The position numbers and the translations under genes were made by a program. Source: Rhizobium sp. BK316 (lineage in GTDB: Bacteria > Pseudomonadota > Alphaproteobacteria > Rhizobiales > Rhizobiaceae). Taken from it: a stretch of 64,000 bases of DNA. The notes under the pieces were generated by a model. That model saw only the letters and a list, made by a program, of their open reading frames with translations, was not told where the DNA came from and did not search any database. The stretch spans positions 1,215,309 through 1,279,308 of the forward strand of contig NZ_JACHZR010000001.1 of the NCBI RefSeq assembly GCF_014193695.1. Reading direction: 5' to 3'. This document shows positions 42,555 to 52,638 of this stretch, piece by piece. Numbering within the stretch: position 1 is the stretch's first letter; every line of letters begins with the position of its first letter.

Positions 42555-42588
42555 GAAGACGCGGCCGCCGTCTGGCGGCTGCGTCTTC
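42555..42588 (+). terminator. Strong hairpin terminating hsp20
   Basis: Nearly perfect 15-bp stem: GAAGACGC/GCGTCTTC outside and GCCGCC/GGCGGC inside with one G-T pair, 4-nt loop, 7 nt after the stop codon. Confidence 0.65.
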
Positions 42589-42708
42589 GGCCAGATGGGA
42601 GCCCGCGCCTCTCGCCCTTGTCTCAGTCGGAAACCGTCACATCGATCCAGCGTCCGGTCCCCTGGCTGCCATAGATCTCGACATCAACCCATACATTGCC
42701 GTGAACGA

Positions 42709-43032
42709 TCATTGCCGAAGCTTCCCGGTCATGGTGCCGTTGCGGAGCATGGCTTCGAGTGATTGACGATTGGCGGGATCGGCAAAGAAGGAGTCCGACT
42801 GGTCGTCATTGTCGCGAATACCGTACTGATGGAAATTCGTCCGATCCTGGCGGGTGATCTGCCAGGGCTGTGTGAGCTGCGTCCCCTTCGAATTGAAGAG
42901 ATCGGCCTCGCCGATATGGGCGCGGTAGTGCTCGATGGGGCGGTTCGTATGCGTGGCGGTCACGTTCGACTGGGCAAAAGCGGGCGCGCCGACAAGCAGG
43001 ACACTGACAGCGATCGAAATGAGTTTTTTCAT
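42709..43032 (-). CDS. Secreted small hypothetical protein (107 aa)
   Basis: A 107-residue protein with an unmistakable Sec signal peptide (MKKLISIAVSVLLVGAPAFAQ, cleavage after AFA). The mature part is polar and contains IGEADLFNSKGTQLTQPWQI and a C-terminal RQSLEAMLRNGTMTGKLRQ segment. No cysteines or known fold. The ATG at 43032 has GAGGG 6 nt upstream; the frame is open to 43146 without better starts. Function unknown; a periplasmic or outer-membrane location is likely. Confidence 0.75.
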   Translation of the reverse strand: MKKLISIAVSVLLVGAPAFAQSNVTATHTNRPIEHYRAHIGEADLFNSKGTQLTQPWQITRQDRTNFHQYGIRDNDDQSDSFFADPANRQSLEAMLRNGTMTGKLRQ

Positions 43033-43244
43033 GGTGACCCTCTCCGGCATGAATATTGCGCGTTGACGATCTTTGCCAGGGGCAAGGCCCTGGATGGTCA
43101 GCTGCGATCGGACCTTCTCGCCGCGGTCGACATGAACCCACGGCAAGCTTTGGGTGCTGCGGCCATGATTTCTCCCTTTTCATTGCAATGCTAAGGTGGA
43201 TAGTGCCGGCATGAAACATGCCGGGGAGGCATTGAGGCTGACAT

Positions 43245-43799
43245 ATGGCAAGCAAGCGCAGGATCACAGACTGCCTCTCGACGGCGATCCTTCTCACCGG
43301 CCTTGCGGGCGCAGCGGCGGCCGACCAGCCGGATCCGTTTGGTCAATTCGGTGAACGCTGCCTCGGGCGGGGGCCGGATTTCCAGCGCACCGTCGCCGCT
43401 GCGAAGGACCGGAACTGGCCGGCTCTTGCAACGGATATGACCACCAGCCTCACGCCGGTAGAAAATCCGGTCGCGCTGGAGGGCTGGAATCTGACCGCGG
43501 AAGCAAACGGCTCATTTGAAGCCCTCGTCGTCGCGCGGGCGTCTGTGGGCGAGAGCAAGGTGGAAAGCTGCACCATGGCCTTCGCGGAAATCGACGCCGC
43601 AGCCTTTGAGCGTCGCCTCGTCGATGAGACACGCGCCAAGGCGTCCGGCGCGAAGAATGGTCAGGGGCGCATCAGGAAATTCTTCGAGGCGTCGTCTTCC
43701 GAGCGCAGGCAAGCGATCACGCTTGACCTGCCTCTCTATCCGAACGGAAACGACGAAGTCGTCGTCAGCGTCGTCTCGGAGCAGCAGATCGAAAACTGA
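43245..43799 (+). CDS. Secreted hypothetical protein (184 aa)
   Basis: A 184-residue protein with a signal peptide (about residues 1-26, ending GAAAADQP). The mature part has two cysteines (GERCLGRGPD and ESCTMAF) that could pair, and a mixed alpha/beta composition. It resembles no family I can name. It is divergent from the 107-residue secreted protein gene with 212 nt between. The frame uses ATG at 43245, 4 nt after a CTGAC stretch, and no good ribosome site is seen, so the start is uncertain. Confidence 0.6.
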   Translation: MASKRRITDCLSTAILLTGLAGAAAADQPDPFGQFGERCLGRGPDFQRTVAAAKDRNWPALATDMTTSLTPVENPVALEGWNLTAEANGSFEALVVARASVGESKVESCTMAFAEIDAAAFERRLVDETRAKASGAKNGQGRIRKFFEASSSERRQAITLDLPLYPNGNDEVVVSVVSEQQIEN

Positions 43800-44024
43800 T
43801 CAGATGATCGGGTTTGCCCTCGTGTCGCCGGCCGGACTGTTGATTGCGCGACAATTCGGCTATCCGCCCCGGCCGTGGGAATCCCGGCAAGGCAGGGTCG
43901 CGAGAGGGCACCCCAGAAATCCCGCCAACCTTGTTACTCCTGCATATCGGCCGCCCAGGCTTAGGCTCCTCGCCGATCATCAGGGAACCCCTCCTGATGG
44001 CAAGATCAGTTATAGGAGCATGTC

Positions 44025-44768
44025 TTGAACATCGAAAACAAAACGGTCCTGATATCAGGCGCCAATCGCGGCATCGGCCGGGCTCTCATGGACGAAGCGC
44101 TGCATCGCGGTGCAAAGCGCGTCTATGCAGGATCGCGCAGCGAGCAGCGCCATGAGGATGAGCGCGTCACCTTCGTCAAACTCGATATTACCGACGAGTG
44201 GGATGTCCAGAAGGCGGCCGCCACTGTCGAGGGCCTCGATATCCTCATCAACAATGCCGGCATCTTCATGCCCGACGATCTCGCCGATAAAGATATCATC
44301 AATCGTCATCTGGCAGTCAATTTCTTCGGGCCGCTGCGGGTGACCCAGGCCTTTCTGCCGGCACTGGTGCGATCGAAAGGCGCCATCGTCAACAACCTCT
44401 CTCTATCGGCGCTGGTGCCGGTTGCTTCCACACCGGCCTATTCGATTTCGAAGGCGGCGGCACATAATCTGATGCAGGCCTTCCGAGCGCTGCTGTCAGC
44501 GCGCGGTGTCGCGGTGCACAACTGTTTCACCGGCCCTGTTGATACCGACATGACACGCGGCTTCGAGGTACCGAAGTCGCCGCCCGGCCTGGTGGCGTCA
44601 GGAATATTCGACGGCTTCGAAAGAGGCGAGGAGGATATCTTTCCCGATCCCTATTCCGACCGCATTGCCGATGGCTGGCGCACCAGCGTCATCAAGGCTC
44701 TCGAGCAGGAATTTGCCGCTTACGTTCCGCCGGCGGCTGAAGTGGCTGAGGACTGCTGTCACCACTGA
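44025..44768 (+). CDS. SDR family oxidoreductase
   Basis: A 247-residue short-chain dehydrogenase with SGANRGIG (residues 11-18), NNAG (76-79), Ser126, Tyr139 and Lys143 (YSISK). The start is TTG at 44025 with TAGGAG 9 nt upstream. The only nearby ATG (44020) is out of frame and stops after two codons. The C-terminal 40 residues are longer and more acidic than usual and end CCHH, a possible metal-binding tail. Substrate unknown. Convergent with the NanR-like GntR gene, separated by a hairpin. Confidence 0.8.
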   Translation: MNIENKTVLISGANRGIGRALMDEALHRGAKRVYAGSRSEQRHEDERVTFVKLDITDEWDVQKAAATVEGLDILINNAGIFMPDDLADKDIINRHLAVNFFGPLRVTQAFLPALVRSKGAIVNNLSLSALVPVASTPAYSISKAAAHNLMQAFRALLSARGVAVHNCFTGPVDTDMTRGFEVPKSPPGLVASGIFDGFERGEEDIFPDPYSDRIADGWRTSVIKALEQEFAAYVPPAAEVAEDCCHH

Positions 44769-44778
44769 CGTTCTGTTT

Positions 44779-44806
44779 GCGGGCGAACGGCAGCCCCGTT
44801 CGCCGC
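44779..44806. terminator. Bidirectional terminator between SDR and GntR genes
   Basis: 11-bp stem GCGGCGAACGG/CCGTTCGCCGC with one bulged G and a short loop, 10 nt after the SDR stop and 26 nt beyond the GntR stop on the other strand. Confidence 0.55.
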
Positions 44807-44831
44807 AAGTGGCTGCCTACTTCATTATTGC

Positions 44832-45554
44832 CTACTTCATATAGAGCGAACGCGAGCGTTCCAGATGCTTGAGTACTGCCGCCTCGGCGCCATCGGCGTC
44901 GTTGGCAGCAAGGCGTTCCAGAATCTCTTCATGTTCGGCAAGAGTGTATTTTTCCTTGCCGGTCCAGATCAGCATTTCCGTGTGATATTCCTTCAGCCAT
45001 GCCAGCATGGCTTCGCTGACGGCCACATAGATCGGGTTGCCGGAAATCTGGGCGATGCGGGTGTGGAACCGCATGTCGGCAGAAATGAATTCTTCGGCAT
45101 GGCCGAGAGATGCACGCTGATGGTCGATGATCTCGCGAAGCGCCTCGACATCAGCCCGTTTGGCGCGTTGCGCCGCTTCGCGCGCCATGCCGCGCTCGAA
45201 GAAGATACGGGCGCTCTTCAGGTGTTCCAGCGAATCGGCCGATTGCGACAGCATGATCTTCGCCGTCAAATCGACCTGCCGGAAGATCGACTGGGCGGTC
45301 AGCTTCAGGACCTTCGCGCGCTCGCCGTGCGAGATGCTGACGAGGCCCTTGTTGGCGAGAGACTGCATCGCCTCGCGGATCGCCGGGCGGCCGACGCCGA
45401 AGCGTTCCATCAGAACGCGCTCGGAGGGCATCTCGTCGCCCGGTTGCAACTCTCCTGAGGTAATCAGCCGTTCCAGCCGGTCAAAAACCTCGTCAGACAG
45501 TTTTCGACGAACAATGGGCTCGATGGCTGAGGTCATGGCGTCTCGCTGGCTCAA
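44832..45554 (-). CDS. GntR family regulator, NanR-like, of the D-apiose locus
   Basis: A 240-residue FadR-class regulator. The winged helix is at about residues 18-85 (LSDEVFDRLERLITSGELQP, FGVGRPAIREAMQSLANKGL, ISHGERAKV), very close to the pattern of E. coli NanR, and the FCD domain follows (ISADMRFHTRIAQISGNPIY, AEHEEIL). The start is TTG at 45554 with GGAGAG 6 nt upstream; a later ATG (45536) is possible. Divergent from oiaX. The intergenic region and the apnO upstream region carry TGGTAT elements like the GGTATA repeats bound by NanR, so this protein is the likely repressor of apiose genes. Confidence 0.85.
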   Translation of the reverse strand: MSQRDAMTSAIEPIVRRKLSDEVFDRLERLITSGELQPGDEMPSERVLMERFGVGRPAIREAMQSLANKGLVSISHGERAKVLKLTAQSIFRQVDLTAKIMLSQSADSLEHLKSARIFFERGMAREAAQRAKRADVEALREIIDHQRASLGHAEEFISADMRFHTRIAQISGNPIYVAVSEAMLAWLKEYHTEMLIWTGKEKYTLAEHEEILERLAANDADGAEAAVLKHLERSRSLYMK

Positions 45555-45650
45555 ATCTTCTCTCCCTTAGCATTTTCACCGACCGACGACAAAGCGCGCC
45601 ACGCGAAATTCACACCTGTTGAAAATATCCGTTGCAGAAAATGGAATACT

Positions 45651-45661
45651 CATTATACCAG
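45651..45661. promoter_or_regulatory. NanR-type operator element in the oiaX promoter
   Basis: CATTATACCAG (reverse complement CTGGTATAATG) overlaps a candidate -10 TATACC (45655-45660), with TTGCAG 16 nt upstream as -35. It lies 57 nt before the oiaX start and matches the elements at 20127 and 48419. Confidence 0.5.
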
Positions 45662-45717
45662 ATTACAAGTTGACGCCATGGCTTCTTGACGTGGCGAGAG
45701 GAGCAACCGGCAATTTC

Positions 45718-46974
45718 ATGATGATAACCCTGACCTACCGCATCGAAACGCCTGGCAGCGTCGAAGCGATGGCGAACAAGATAGCTTCCGATCAATCGAC
45801 CGGCACCTTCGTTCCGGTTCCGGGCGAGACGGAAGAGCTGAAGTCGCGGGTGGCTGCACGCGTGCTCGCCATTCGGCCGCTGGAAGATGGGCGCCATCCC
45901 TCCTGGCCGGAAGCGCCCGAGGGCGTAGGGCTGCAGCGCGCCGATGTCGATATCGCCTTCCCCCTCGATGCAATCGGCACGGATCTTTCGGCGCTGATGA
46001 CGATCGCGATAGGCGGAACCTTCTCGATAAAAGGCATGACGGGCCTACGCGTCGTCGATATGAAACTGCCGGAAGCCTTTAGGGATGCCCATCCCGGCCC
46101 GCAATTCGGCATTCCCGGCAGCCGACGCCTGACCGGTGTCGAAGGCCGGCCGATCATCGGCACGATCGTCAAGCCGGCGCTCGGCCTGCGGCCGCATGAA
46201 ACTGCCGAGCTCGTCGGCGAACTGATCGCATCCGGCGTCGACTTCATCAAGGACGACGAGAAACTGATGAGCCCTGCCTATTCGCCGCTGAAGGAGCGTG
46301 TGGCGGCGATTATGCCCCGCATTCTCGATCACGAGCAGAAGACCGGCAAGAAGGTGATGTATGCCTTCGGTATCTCGCATGCCGATCCCGACGAGATGAT
46401 GCGCAACCACGATCTCGTGCTGGAAGCGGGCGGCAACTGCGCCGTCGTCAACATCAATTCGGTCGGCTTCGGCGGCATGAGTTTCCTGCGCAAGCGCTCA
46501 GGCCTCGTGTTGCATGCGCATCGCAACGGCTGGGACGTGCTGACACGCCATCCCGGCATCGGCCTCGATTTCAAGGTCTATCAGCAGCTCTGGCGGCTGC
46601 TCGGCGTCGACCAGTTCCAGATCAACGGCATCCGCGTGAAATATTGGGAGCCGGACGAGAGTTTCGTCGCCTCGTTCAAGGCGGTCAGCACGCCGCTCTT
46701 TGCCCCCTCCGACTGCCCGTTGCCGGTTGCCGGTTCCGGCCAGTGGGGCGGCCAGGCGCCGGAGACCTATCAGCGCACCGGCCGCACGACCGATCTCCTC
46801 TATCTCTGCGGCGGCGGCATCGTCAGCCATCCGCAGGGACCGGCAGCTGGCGTGCGCGCCGTGCAACAGGCCTGGCAGGCGGCGGTCGCCGACATTCCGC
46901 TCGACGACTATGCCAGGGATCATCCGGAGCTTGCCGCTTCGATCGCCAAATTCAGCGACGGCAAGGCGGGGTGA
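45718..46974 (+). CDS. oiaX: RuBisCO-like protein OiaX (3-oxo-isoapionate-4-phosphate transcarboxylase/hydrolase)
   Basis: A 418-residue RuBisCO-large-subunit-like protein. It keeps the carbamylated lysine and metal ligands, Lys178-Asp180-Glu181 in VDFIKDDEKLM, and Lys152 in GTIVKPALGL, but differs from true RuBisCO elsewhere (HAHRNG instead of HIHRAM). In characterised rhizobial D-apiose pathways this enzyme splits 3-oxo-isoapionate 4-phosphate to 3-phosphoglycerate and glycolate. The assignment rests on family plus the complete pathway around it. The ATG at 45718 begins the normal MMITLTYRIETPG N terminus; an in-frame GTG at 45691 is a weaker option. Followed after 5 nt by oiaK. Confidence 0.85.
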   Translation: MMITLTYRIETPGSVEAMANKIASDQSTGTFVPVPGETEELKSRVAARVLAIRPLEDGRHPSWPEAPEGVGLQRADVDIAFPLDAIGTDLSALMTIAIGGTFSIKGMTGLRVVDMKLPEAFRDAHPGPQFGIPGSRRLTGVEGRPIIGTIVKPALGLRPHETAELVGELIASGVDFIKDDEKLMSPAYSPLKERVAAIMPRILDHEQKTGKKVMYAFGISHADPDEMMRNHDLVLEAGGNCAVVNINSVGFGGMSFLRKRSGLVLHAHRNGWDVLTRHPGIGLDFKVYQQLWRLLGVDQFQINGIRVKYWEPDESFVASFKAVSTPLFAPSDCPLPVAGSGQWGGQAPETYQRTGRTTDLLYLCGGGIVSHPQGPAAGVRAVQQAWQAAVADIPLDDYARDHPELAASIAKFSDGKAG

Positions 46975-46979
46975 GCGAT

Positions 46980-48314
46980 ATGCGCGACCTGCTCGTCAGC
47001 TATTACGGCGACGATTTTACCGGCTCCACCGATGTGATGGAGGCGCTCGCCATCAACGGCATTCCGACGGTGTTGTTCCTCGGCACTCCCGATCAAGCGA
47101 TCCTCGACCGATTCCCGGATTGCCGTGCCGTCGGCATTGCGGGAACGAGCCGAAGCGAGACCCCTGCCTGGATGCAGGAGCATCTTGCCCCAGCGCTTGA
47201 ATGGCTGAAGGCGCTTAAGGCCGGCATCTGCCACTACAAGGTCTGCTCGACCTTCGATTCAGCGCCCGAGGTCGGCAATATCGGCAAGGCAATCGAGATC
47301 GGCAGCGCGACGTTCGAACAGAAGCTCGTGCCCGTCATCGTCGGCGCGCCGCAACTGAAGCGATATACAGCCTTCGGCAATCTCTTTGCCGCCTATCAGG
47401 GACGCATCTTCCGCATCGACCGGCACCCCGTCATGAGCCGCCACCCGGTCACCCCAATGCATGAGGCGGACCTTGCGCTTCATCTCGGCAAGCAGACCGA
47501 TCTTCCCGTCTCATTGGCCGATCTGGTGCTGCTTTCTTCGCCCGATGCCGATGCGGGGATCGATCAGCTGATTGCCGATCTATCCGGTATCCTGCTTCTC
47601 GATGTCGATTCCGCCGAGAGCCAGGCGGCAGCCGGCCGACAACTCAAGCGGATCACGGCCGCAAAAGGCAGCTTCGTCGCCGGTTCCTCCGGTATCGAGT
47701 ACGCACTCATCAATGCCTGGCGCGAACAGGGGCTGATTGGTCCCGGCGTCGAGTTCCAGTCTCCGGGCAAGGTCGACCGGCTTGCCGCCGTCTCCGGCAG
47801 CGTGTCGCCGACGACCGAGCGGCAGATCCGCACGGCCATCGCCGATGGCTTCGAAGGTATCCCGCTTGATCCGCTGGCGCTCGTCGGCACGAATGCGGAG
47901 GCCGCACTGGATGCAGCGGTTGCCGCGGGGCTCGTCGCTCTGAAAACAGGCCACAGCGTCATCCTGCACACTGCGCTTGGCCCTTCGGCCGACCGTGGCG
48001 CCGATATCGATCAACTGCCCGGCGCTCGTCATCGGCTGGGTCGGGCGCTTGGCACCATCCTGCGCCGCCTTGTCGAAACCGAGGGGCTTTCGCGTGCGGT
48101 CATCGCCGGTGGAGATACGTCGAGCCACGCGCTGAAAGAATTGCGCGTCGATGCGCTGACGACCCTGCTGCCGCTGCCGCAGACCCCCGGTTCACCGCTT
48201 TGCACGGCCCATGGCGGTTACGCGCCCACGGATGGGCTGCAGATCGCGCTGAAGGGTGGGCAGGTCGGTGCAGACGGCTATTTTGCGCAGATCCGTGATG
48301 GAAGGAAGGCCTGA
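46980..48314 (+). CDS. oiaK: 3-oxo-isoapionate kinase OiaK (DUF1537 family)
   Basis: A 444-residue four-carbon-acid-sugar-kinase-type protein. The N-terminal substrate domain has the signature DDFTGSTD at residues 11-18 and IAGTSRSETP; the C-terminal nucleotide-binding part contains SGSVSPTTERQI and IAGGDTSSHALKELRVDAL near the end. The family phosphorylates sugar acids with ATP; next to OiaX and the other apiose genes the substrate is 3-oxo-isoapionate. The ATG at 46980 has a GGGGTGA region upstream. The stop is overlapped by the start of a 32-codon frame. Confidence 0.85.
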   Translation: MRDLLVSYYGDDFTGSTDVMEALAINGIPTVLFLGTPDQAILDRFPDCRAVGIAGTSRSETPAWMQEHLAPALEWLKALKAGICHYKVCSTFDSAPEVGNIGKAIEIGSATFEQKLVPVIVGAPQLKRYTAFGNLFAAYQGRIFRIDRHPVMSRHPVTPMHEADLALHLGKQTDLPVSLADLVLLSSPDADAGIDQLIADLSGILLLDVDSAESQAAAGRQLKRITAAKGSFVAGSSGIEYALINAWREQGLIGPGVEFQSPGKVDRLAAVSGSVSPTTERQIRTAIADGFEGIPLDPLALVGTNAEAALDAAVAAGLVALKTGHSVILHTALGPSADRGADIDQLPGARHRLGRALGTILRRLVETEGLSRAVIAGGDTSSHALKELRVDALTTLLPLPQTPGSPLCTAHGGYAPTDGLQIALKGGQVGADGYFAQIRDGRKA

Positions 48315-48412
48315 TGACCTATTGGGTGGGCAACAGTGTCAAGACGAACAAGATGCTCGCCGAGACCGTCGGTTTTGCGGAGCGCCACAACCTGTTTACG
48401 ATGGCATGGTGA
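48314..48412 (+). CDS. Short open frame overlapping the oiaK stop (32 aa), possible remnant
   Basis: An ATG in the TGATGA of the oiaK stop opens a 32-codon frame, MTYWVGNSVKTNKMLAETVG at its start and ending FTMAW. The coupling suggests real translation, and the composition is protein-like, but the length and sudden stop also fit the decayed beginning of a larger gene. I do not recognise a family. It ends 7 nt before the TTGACT-like promoter element of apnO. Confidence 0.35.
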   Translation: MTYWVGNSVKTNKMLAETVGFAERHNLFTMAW

Positions 48413-48440
48413 TTGACTCATCATACCAGTTACGATACCA
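48412..48440 (+). promoter_or_regulatory. apnO promoter region with two TGGTAT direct repeats
   Basis: On the plus strand ATACCA occurs at 48423-48428 and 48435-48440, 12 nt apart in the same orientation, behind TTGACT (48413-48418). Tandem GGTAT units at about one helical turn are the layout of NanR operators. The 12-mer at 48419-48430 equals that at 20127-20138 before araF. Confidence 0.55.
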
Positions 48441-48465
48441 ATCCCGCATACAAAGGTGAGGAAAC

Positions 48466-50369
<1,904 letters not shown>

Positions 50370-50381
50370 GGCGGACCGACC

Positions 50382-50417
50382 GCTGCAGGGAGCGCGGGAA
50401 ACTGCGCTCCCTGCAGC
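50382..50417 (+). other. Very strong intercistronic stem-loop after the apiose binding-protein gene
   Basis: Perfect 14-bp inverted repeat GCTGCAGGGAGCGC/GCGCTCCCTGCAGC with an 8-nt loop, 12 nt after the binding-protein stop and 29 nt before the DUF2291 gene. Third instance of a stem-loop directly after a binding-protein gene in this window. Confidence 0.65.
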
Positions 50418-50446
50418 CTATTTCCATTGATTTCGAGGTTTATCGC

Positions 50447-51091
50447 ATGTTGAGGATCAGGGGCGCCCTGATCGCCGCTCTCGTGGCGGCGGCTTTGCCC
50501 GGCTGCAAGATCATCAAGACACCGACTGCGGAGGAAAAAGCCGCAGCGGCGGCAAAGAGCGCTTTCGATCCGAATGCCAAGGTCGAAGCGATGTGGCAGC
50601 CGCAGGTCGTTCCCTATTATGAAAAGCGCGCCGGCGAGTTGAAGGATGTCGCAGCCCTTGCCGCTTCGAGCCCCGACCAGGCGGGCGAAAAATACGGCAA
50701 TCCGCACAAGCAGGCGAGTTCGCCCTGGACCTATGCGGTGAAATTCACGGGCAAGGTCGTCGCGGCCGACACGGCTTCGCGCGCCGCAACGCTCGATGTC
50801 GATGCCGATGGCGACGGCAAGGCGGATGCCAAGGTGCAGATCGGTCCGGCACTTCGCGGGACAGCACTGCGCGACACGCTAGACTTCGTCAATTTCAACG
50901 AATTCAAGAACCAGATCGAATGGGCGCAGTTCGGCAAGTCCTTCAACGAGAAGGCCAATAGTGCCTTTCTCTCGGCAATCCCGCGTGACGGGCTGGTCGG
51001 CAAGACAGTGACCGTCACCGGCGCCTTTCCTTTGCCGTCGGGCAGCGATCTGCCGCTCGTCACCCCTTCGGCCTTGACGGTGGCACCATGA
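50447..51091 (+). CDS. DUF2291 family putative lipoprotein of the apiose transporter operon
   Basis: A 214-residue secreted protein. The N-terminal hydrophobic segment ends in LPGCKIIK, a lipobox-like site with Cys20, so lipid anchoring is likely. The mature part has an alanine/lysine-rich helix (EEKAAAAAKSAFDPNAKVEA) and a C-terminal beta-rich region with ADGDGKADAKVQIGPALRGT and VTVTGAFPLPSG that fits the DUF2291 pattern. Such proteins occur in sugar ABC operons between binding protein and ATPase, role unknown. Its stop overlaps the ATPase start by 4 nt. Confidence 0.75.
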   Translation: MLRIRGALIAALVAAALPGCKIIKTPTAEEKAAAAAKSAFDPNAKVEAMWQPQVVPYYEKRAGELKDVAALAASSPDQAGEKYGNPHKQASSPWTYAVKFTGKVVAADTASRAATLDVDADGDGKADAKVQIGPALRGTALRDTLDFVNFNEFKNQIEWAQFGKSFNEKANSAFLSAIPRDGLVGKTVTVTGAFPLPSGSDLPLVTPSALTVAP

Positions 51092-52638
51092 CCATCACCG
51101 AGGCACCCAAGGACGATATCATCCTGCGCCTCGACGACGTGTCGAAGGTCTATTCCGGCATCGTCGCCGTCAAGCGCGCCAATCTCGAGCTGCGCCGCGG
51201 CGCCGTCAACGTGCTCGTCGGCGAAAACGGTGCCGGCAAATCGACGCTGATGAAGATCATCGCCGGCGTCGAGCGGCCGACGCTCGGAAGCATCATCCTG
51301 GAAGGCGAAACCGTTTCCTTCGCCAACCCGGCCGATGCGCAGGCGCACGGCATCGGCATGATCTTCCAGGAGCTCAACCTTTTCGCCAACATGTCGGTCG
51401 CCGAAAACATTTTTGCCACGCGCGAACTGACCCGCGGCATCATCGGCATCGACCATAAGGAACAGGTCCGCAAAGCCAACGAATTCCTCGAGCGACTTGA
51501 TGCCGGCATCGATGCCGAGGCGATGGTCGAGGACCTGCCGATCGGCCAGCAGCAGCTCGTCGAGATCGCCAAGGCAATGTCGCTGAACGCCCGCATCCTG
51601 ATCATGGACGAGCCGACATCGGCACTGTCTGCGGCTGAGGTCGAGATCCTCTTCAAGGTGATCGGTGAGCTGAAGGCGCAGGGCGTGGCCATCGTCTATA
51701 TTTCGCATCGCCTCGAAGAGCTGATGCGGATCGGCGACTACATCACAGTGCTGCGCGATGGGCAGGTCACCGGCCAGGCGATGGTCAAGGATATCGACAC
51801 GCGGTGGATCGTGCGCTCGATGATCGGTTCGGATGCCAAGGATTTCGCCAAATCCGTGAACCATACGGTCGGCAAGGAAATGTTCCGCGCCGAAAACATC
51901 AGCCTGCCTCGCCCGACGGGCGGGCTTGCGGTCGACGATGTCTCGCTTTCCGTCAAGGCGGGCGAGATCCTCGGCATTTACGGGCTGATGGGCGCCGGAC
52001 GCAGCGAATTCTTCGAATGCGTCATCGGCCGTCATGCGCACTCGACCGGCAAGATCTTCATCGACGGCGAGGAAGTGCGCGCTCGCGATACCACGCGGCG
52101 CATCCGCCGGGGCCTCGCGCTTATTCCCGAGGACCGGCAGCGCGAAGGGCTGGTGCAGGTGCTCTCGATCGCATCCAACCTGACGCTTGCAAGCCTCGCC
52201 CGCTTTACCCGCCTCTTCCACATCAATGCCAAGGCAGAGAAGAACGCCATCGGAGAGGCGATCCGCGATCTCGCGATCAAGGCGCCGAACCCGGACTTCG
52301 AGGTGACCTCGATGTCCGGCGGCAACCAGCAGAAAGTGGTCATCGGCAAGGCACTGATGACCAATCCGAAGGTTCTTTTGATGGACGAGCCGAGCCGCGG
52401 CATCGACGTCGGCGCCAAGGCGGATGTTTTCCGTACCATGCGACGGCTTGCCGCCGATGGTCTCGCCATTCTGTTTTCAACCTCCGACCTCGAAGAGGTC
52501 ATGGCGCTTTCCGATCGTATCGCGGTGCTCAGCAACGGCCATCTCATCGCCGTCTTCGACCGTGACGACGCGACGGAAGATGCCATTATCGCTGCCTCGG
52601 CAAAGGGGCACGAACATCAAGGGAAACTCGCGTCATGA
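51088..52638 (+). CDS. D-apiose-type ABC transporter ATPase (two ABC domains)
   Basis: A 516-residue RbsA-type ATPase. Domain 1 has GENGAGKST at residues 45-53, LPIGQQQLVEIAKAM and ILIMDEPTSALS. Domain 2 has GLMGAGRSEF as a degenerate P-loop, MSGGNQQKVVIGKAL and VLLMDEPSRGID. Both overlaps (4 nt with DUF2291 and 4 nt with the permease) show a single translational chain. It energises uptake of the sugar delivered by the binding protein at 49428. Confidence 0.9.
   Translation: MTITEAPKDDIILRLDDVSKVYSGIVAVKRANLELRRGAVNVLVGENGAGKSTLMKIIAGVERPTLGSIILEGETVSFANPADAQAHGIGMIFQELNLFANMSVAENIFATRELTRGIIGIDHKEQVRKANEFLERLDAGIDAEAMVEDLPIGQQQLVEIAKAMSLNARILIMDEPTSALSAAEVEILFKVIGELKAQGVAIVYISHRLEELMRIGDYITVLRDGQVTGQAMVKDIDTRWIVRSMIGSDAKDFAKSVNHTVGKEMFRAENISLPRPTGGLAVDDVSLSVKAGEILGIYGLMGAGRSEFFECVIGRHAHSTGKIFIDGEEVRARDTTRRIRRGLALIPEDRQREGLVQVLSIASNLTLASLARFTRLFHINAKAEKNAIGEAIRDLAIKAPNPDFEVTSMSGGNQQKVVIGKALMTNPKVLLMDEPSRGIDVGAKADVFRTMRRLAADGLAILFSTSDLEEVMALSDRIAVLSNGHLIAVFDRDDATEDAIIAASAKGHEHQGKLAS

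Noticed and set aside
50731..52221. 496-codon minus-strand open frame
   Set aside because: Antisense to the DUF2291 and ATPase genes, typical GC-rich shadow.
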